From the NCBI GenBank assembly GCA_021234155.1, contig JAJEKV010000020.1, positions 19,773,018 to 19,837,017 on the forward strand: a stretch of 64,000 nt of DNA, written 5' to 3'. Every line of letters starts with the position of its first letter. Within the stretch, counting starts at the first letter, position 1. The notes under the pieces are model-generated. The model did no database searches, was not told the origin of the DNA, and was given only the letters and a program-made list of their open reading frames with translations. The DNA is from Isoetes taiwanensis. Lineage: Eukaryota > Streptophyta > Lycopodiopsida > Isoetales > Isoetaceae. The translations under genes and the position numbers were made by a program. Of this stretch, positions 59,165-64,000 are shown piece after piece.

Positions 59165-59930
59165 TCCCACATCCCTCAGGGCCCATCATTTTATAGGAGG
59201 TAGGACCCCCCATAAAAGGAGAGGTCCTACATCCTTACTCAGAAACAGAAAATTAATATCTTATTTTATTGATGTTATACATCAGACCTGGACAGTATGT
59301 CCCATTAAGTCGCAATTTTCAAAGCCATTATCCACAAATTTTTGTAATAATAGCTTTAAGTCCTCCTTAGCCCTAATAGAACCGTTGTTTACATACAGCG
59401 GGGGTAAGAGCATAGGACCAAATTTCAATGCCTAGGCGCAGTGGGCCCGTTACATTTGAATATTACTTGGATGTGGCACATTGTGCCAACATCCAGTTCT
59501 TAACCGGTACAGGTTTTTTGGTGCTATGTACCATAAGCCCTGACCAGATAAGACAATCTTTAAATAATATCTTTTACATCTAGAGTAAGGTAAATAATAT
59601 TCACCCTAACCTGGTATGCCGCACATATGTTTTTGTAAGATCCCCCTTCTTTAGCATAAAAAATACTCGCATATTAGATTGCAGGCAATCCAGCACCATA
59701 AAGATTGGACAGCCATATTTGAAGCGTTTTTCCTAGCCAATATAGATTAGCTAGTTGTATCAGCCACCAACCCATACTCAGATTAGCTAGTTGTATCAGC
59801 CAACATCCATTTTGCTGTAATAAATCATTAAAGCAGTTAGTTATGCCAAAACCAAATACAGAATCAGCATAATTTCATGGTTTCAGAAATGATGTGTTTG
59901 CTGGATACCTCCACCAAATAGATGTCACAA
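59165..59930. other. Non-coding stretch, nothing recognised
   Basis: No coding frame of note. Confidence 0.4.
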
Positions 59931-60829
59931 CTTTTTCTTTGATGATGTTCTCACAAAGACTATGTACAATTAAAGTTCAAAAACAATTAAAAGACTTCGT
60001 TCAGAGTGAGCACATATTTCCCAATACCTACCCTGGGTTTTTTAAGCCAGGCCACATCAGGTACTCCTACTCCCATGTATAAGTGATTTCAAATGTAATC
60101 AATCTACTCAGGTTAGCAATTTAATCATATGTTCATATCAGTGTTCATATATTTATTTTTCGGATGTTTTAGACATAATAGCTTCAACATTTACTTTTCT
60201 AATAGAACTTTTCATAATTTTCACATCAAGATTCATGTATTAGTTTTAAAGATAAACTCACTTATAGTTTCAATATATCAGCATTCATATTCAACAAAAT
60301 AACTCCCTTTTCAACTGTGTTTTTCAACAAATTTTCAATCCCTTTATCGAACCATATCTTATATTCGTTAGAAACTTTATATCCATTAGCTTTAGCTATC
60401 ACTTATATGCACGTCATTATGCCCATGCATAACATACAAATGAAAGGATTCAATATTTTTCCTTTTAAAACAAGATAATCTGTTTAACCATGATTCTAAA
60501 GCACGATTTTACCATTGTACATCAGGCATTCTTAAGATGCCGATGGTTATTAGTCATTGCAACCCTTTCTATCGATGGTCCAGTATTACAATAAAAAGGG
60601 GGATCTCACCCATTTTTTGTCCATGTCTTGATGATAGCCACATTGTTCTCGTGGTCCATAGCCACATTCTTCACGTGGTCCACCAATTGTAACAAATCCA
60701 ACTGAAAACAAGTCCAGGAGAGAATGTTTTGGTTACCTGCACCCAAACAATGCGTAAGTTAGCAAGTTCATGGTAACTACACAAGGGGCGTCAGGTAAGC
60801 AGTAAAACATTATGGCTCATCGCCCTTCA
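59931..60829. repeat. Dispersed ~870-bp repeat, copy 2 (Helitron empty site)
   Basis: Uninterrupted paralogue of 37784-37812 plus 41951-42815. The Helitron target A/T is at 59962/59963. Confidence 0.88.
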
Positions 60830-61066
60830 AAGCATGATTTCATTAATTGGAGAAAATAAGCCAATTTTGAGAATTTTAAGCACACCTAATTTGCTCTAGC
60901 ACGAATACTTTCACCTAGTTGTCGAGCCCAAGAAACATGAGGTAATTAAGATACACATATACATACAAATTATGTGTTATACTTGTATGTGTACATGACA
61001 CTCGTAGAAGCCCAATAATGGCCCTACATTCTACACCAATAATTCACATCAATAATTTTACTTCAC

Positions 61067-61073
61067 TATAAAA
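61067..61073 (+). promoter_or_regulatory. TATA box of small gene 1
   Basis: TATAAAA within ACTTCACTATAAAA, 44 bp before the ATG. The same context and spacing occur before the sister gene, so the leader must be very short. Confidence 0.65.
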
Positions 61074-61110
61074 ACGGCTCGACTCGGGGGGTAGAGGTCA
61101 TTCATCTTCC

Positions 61111-61353
61111 ATGGCTTCCTCGATGCCTCGTCCAGAGCACATCCGATCTTTCAAGTGTTACTTGAGCTACAACGATCTGGGCGAATGCGCTAGAAATGGC
61201 GTTAATCTTGATCCATGGCTCCTATCTAAAGCTGATGGACCTGCTAGTGCTTGCAGGAAGCTCACTCGTGTTGTGGTGCACATTTACTGGCTTCCTGATC
61301 AGGAGATCTATGAGCTGAATGGCCTCACGAGCTTTGGTGTTGATGATGAGTGA
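61111..61353 (+). CDS. Small unknown protein 1 (80 aa), tandem duplicate
   Basis: MASSMPRPEHIRSF... is 80 residues, with three cysteines (16, 26, 48), LDPWLLSKADG, a basic/hydrophobic strand-like segment (LTRVVVHIYWLP) and an acidic end (GVDDE). It aligns without gaps to the neighbour at 61817-62059, with 30 of 80 identical positions by my count, including all three cysteines, LDP, WLP, YE and the terminal DE. The start is the first ATG after a TATA box. No family is recognised. It converges with the DUF7869 gene and might be an accessory gene of that transposon or an independent host gene. Confidence 0.65.
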   Translation: MASSMPRPEHIRSFKCYLSYNDLGECARNGVNLDPWLLSKADGPASACRKLTRVVVHIYWLPDQEIYELNGLTSFGVDDE

Positions 61354-61773
61354 ATCTGTATCTGCCAAGGATATAATAATGATATGAGTACCTATGAAGT
61401 ATGTATTACGATCAATGTTATCAGTGTTGACTACTGTATTTATTTATGATATAATAATATTATGAGCACCTATACACTATGTAAGGAAGTAATACCACAA
61501 TGAATATTGTTTGATGTATCATACCTGAATGCAGTGTAAGGGTGTGCTCTTCGACTTCCAGTATATCTGCAAGCAGTTCCTAATTTCAACCACACCTGAA
61601 TTACTCAAGCACAAGAACTTCTACCATATTAAAATCCACAAAACACGTTTTAAAAGCACACATATATCCATACGAAAGATGTATTATACTTGTATTTATA
61701 CAACAGTCTTATACACGAGCAATAATGGCGCTGAAGTCTACCTCAATAATTCACCTCAATAATTCTACTTCAC

Positions 61774-61780
61774 TATAAAA
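61774..61780 (+). promoter_or_regulatory. TATA box of small gene 2
   Basis: TATAAAA, 43 bp before ATG 61817. The upstream block AATAATTCACCTCAATAATT and ACTTCACTATAAAA is shared with gene 1. Confidence 0.65.
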
Positions 61781-61816
61781 GCTTCTCACTTCGGGGCTAA
61801 AGTTCATTCTTCTCCC

Positions 61817-62059
61817 ATGGATTTTTCGCCTTCATCAGTTCACCACATCGAGGCGATCAAGTGCTCAATGAGCCACTCTGATCTTGTTGGTTGCCTAGAC
61901 AGACATCTTCTTCTTGATCCCTACCTGCGAAGAAAAGCTTTGGGCGCTGAGATTCGTTGCCCTGCGTCAATTCGTGTTATGATCCATCTGATTTGGCTTC
62001 CTGAGCGCATGAGCTATGAGATATCAGGGATCACTATTACAGATCCTGAAGATGAATGA
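61817..62059 (+). CDS. Small unknown protein 2 (80 aa), tandem duplicate
   Basis: MDFSPSSVHHIEAIK... is also exactly 80 residues and collinear with protein 1. Conserved features are HI, KC at 15-16, SxxDL, C26, LDPxL, KAxG, C48, RVxxH, WLP, YE, G, T and DE at the end. The substitutions concentrate at other positions while the frame stays open and the length is unchanged, which suggests both are, or recently were, under protein-level constraint. It ends 138 bp before the stop of the convergent DUF7869 gene. No function can be named. Confidence 0.65.
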   Translation: MDFSPSSVHHIEAIKCSMSHSDLVGCLDRHLLLDPYLRRKALGAEIRCPASIRVMIHLIWLPERMSYEISGITITDPEDE

Positions 62060-62197
62060 ATCACCTGTTTAGCATTGTATAGTGTAAGAGCTCTTGTGTT
62101 GAGATGAAAAACGCAGAGCGTAATGAATAATAACTAGTCTATTGTAACTTGCATGTTATGTATGATATAGTAATTATGTAAAAGAGCATTGCATACC

Positions 62198-64000
62198 TCA
62201 AGAGTTCTCATCATCGTCGTTAGCTTCTTTAGCCACTAATTCTTGCAACTGAGCCCCCACACTACTGGGGATCACCACTGACAACGGCCTGGTCTCTACG
62301 GCCCAACCATAGTCTACTGTTTTCAAATGTTGGTAGCGTGGCGGATCATTAGGATTGGGTCTCCAATTCTTGCTCCAGCAATCCCTATACTACATTGCAT
62401 ATGAGGTTCCCTTTCTGGCAACAGGCTCAAACCAAGAGACAAACACCTCTTCGTAATGTGGGAGATTAGGGTCCTCTATTGGGTCCTCTTCGGCAAAAGC
62501 CATCCACGTCGGGCAGTTATCATGTGGTCTGATTAGCAAGAGCATTCCTTTCTTGACATCTTGGTAGGAGTCGAATATTTCAACTGGGTTCTTGGGTCTA
62601 CCCGAGAAAGGCCCTACGTAATGAGGTGCTTCAATGTGCTCATCCACAAACACTTTTTCGGGTTCTTAGGTCTTTGGGCGAAATCCGAATAGCTGACTCT
62701 CACGGGCCGCACGTCCCCAAGCACTCGCAGCAAGGTGGACCAGTAGTCAATAACTTCATTCATATATGTGTTGGACCATGAGTTATCGCCAGCTCTAGAA
62801 ATAGCTGCCCAGTGCATCATGTACTTGGCAATAGAAGCTCTCAATGCACCTATATCTTTCAAGCTCCCATATGGCTGCACGACCTTAGGTGACCCTCTCG
62901 GAATCATAGGTAAACCTTGGGCATCCTCCTTCCACATTCTGATTCCCTTTTCAGGGAGCCACTCCCTATGCCCTGGCCTCATCTTGTAGAACATTAGTGG
63001 CCAGCCATCCTTCATGCAAAACTTGAAGAGTAGAGGTTCCAAGTGACCACATAAACGGTCCTTCTTATCAGGGATAAAACCTTTCACGAATTCCTTCCAA
63101 TTAGGAACCTCTGACACAAGGTAAGGTGAAGGAGACTTTGAACTACACTGCCTGAAGAGTTGCATAAGCTCTGGAATAGTCAATGCATCTGATCTTCTCA
63201 TTAGAGTAGAGTAGTTTCCAAAGAGGGCATCTATGTCATCGTGGGTGTGTTCAACCATCATGAATCCCAGCTGCACTTGATCAAAGACACCTAACCAAAC
63301 CAAGTATGACAAGTAAGAGAAAAGATATCTATTCTTATTCTGACCTGAGCAATTATCTAGCTGCAAGTAAAGCCTCCTAGGCAACTTGTTATCGGTACCA
63401 TGGGGCCTTTGTTAGGAGGCATAAAATCATTTCTACTGCCATTTATCATTTTTGTCCTAAGGGTATCTGTGTTTAAAATTGCTCCACCCCAGCTGCTTTC
63501 AGGACGATCTGTATCTCTCAAATGGCCCCAATTATCCTCAGATTTATTCTCCAGTGTCTTCAAGGTATGATTCAAGGATCCCACATGAAAATTAGAATCA
63601 TCAGGCCAGAGGTCCAGTGAGAAGTGGCCCAAGGCACCTATACCATGGCCGTGCATGAGAGCACCTGTAACACTCACCTTCAGTCGTTCACCCCTCCATA
63701 CAGACTTTGCTAGTTTCTCTAGACGAGGGACCATGGTCTTATTCTGGTCCATCTTATCATGTATAATGGTTAAAGCGTGCTCAGGAGATCTATGAGACAA
63801 AGCTCTCCAGGACTAGTAAAGGCTCCTGCATGAAATCTGGGCCGTCATATGTGATTTTCTCTCTATTGCAAGTACCCTTCTTTCATTTGGATCTCTGGTC
63901 TTAGCAAGCTTTTCCTTTATGACAATACAGGTGTTACACTTAGAAAATGCTATCCTCTTAGCTATTGCTACCTCTGAATGATTCTCTTTCCAAGCACACA
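62198..64000 (-). pseudogene. DUF7869-type transposon gene, copy 1, runs off the right edge
   Basis: On the minus strand successive frames give one protein. From the window edge: FSKCNTCIVIKEKLAKTRDP, then HDKMDQNKTMVPRL, GHGIGALGHFSLDLWPDD, RLYLQLDNCSGQNKNRYLFS and MVEHTHDDIDALFGNYS, where the LDNC...QNKNR and HTHDDID motifs mark DUF7869. PKVVQPYGSLKDI, MHWAAISRAG and a C-terminus VSWFEPVARKG, then YRDCWSKNWRP to NDDDENS (stop at 62198). The domain is common in large eukaryotic repeat families and may be RNase H-like. Its catalytic role is not known to me. Lesions in this copy: TAG at 63813-63815, frame changes near 63385 and 62660, TAG at 62390-62392. A more decayed copy lies at 15.7-16.7 kb. 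Confidence 0.82.

Noticed and set aside
58697-59213. Long open frames giving poly-Lys/Arg, Lys-Glu and Phe-rich proteins
   Set aside because: They are translations of the TTTTTC hexamer array, which is open in all frames.

Overview
This window reads as nuclear DNA of a land plant with a large, repeat-rich genome. Evidence: a spliced plant-type sucrase/ferredoxin-like gene, plant-type catalase and subtilase remnants, an initiator-Met-tRNA primer site in a Ty3/gypsy chromovirus, several Helitron ends, L1-type LINE debris and a tRNA-derived SINE. The DUF7869 and HUH-type transposon proteins suggest, weakly, a seed-free plant (fern, lycophyte or moss). That last step is inference.

Layout. 1-2.9 kb: AT-rich, intron-like DNA ending in a possible Helitron 3' terminus. 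3.9-7.1 kb: the one host gene that looks intact, a five-exon sucrase/ferredoxin-like gene on the minus strand. 7.4-13.4 kb: repeats, a second Helitron terminus and a hAT transposase remnant. 13.4-16.8 kb: a broken HUH-endonuclease (replitron-like) gene interrupted by a fresh SINE, then a decayed DUF7869 gene. 17.7 kb: a third orphan Helitron terminus.

19.1-35.8 kb: a complete chromovirus LTR retrotransposon on the minus strand. It has 1.6 kb LTRs, a GTACT target duplication, PBS and PPT, and a 2.4 kb solo-LTR-like insertion nested in its reverse transcriptase. Between the primer site and gag it carries about 5 kb of extra sense-strand ORFs. One of them is a clear histone H3 variant with an indel-free histone fold and a rewritten, nearly doubled N-terminal tail. 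The same element encodes a C-terminal chromodomain, a class of module that in other chromoviruses can read H3 methylation. This is the most remarkable object in the window.

37.8-41.95 kb: a non-autonomous Helitron whose exact borders are proved by an empty paralogous site at 59.96 kb. 42.9-47.2 kb: two 5'-truncated non-LTR retrotransposons. 47.3-51.4 kb: a duplicated 1.3 kb repeat with a foldback element. 52.7-56.3 kb: fragments of three unrelated host genes (catalase, subtilase, organellar glycyl-tRNA synthetase). 58.9 kb: a long TTTTTC array. 61.1-64 kb: two tandem, diverged 80-residue genes with matching TATA boxes, convergent with a broken DUF7869 transposon gene that runs off the right edge.
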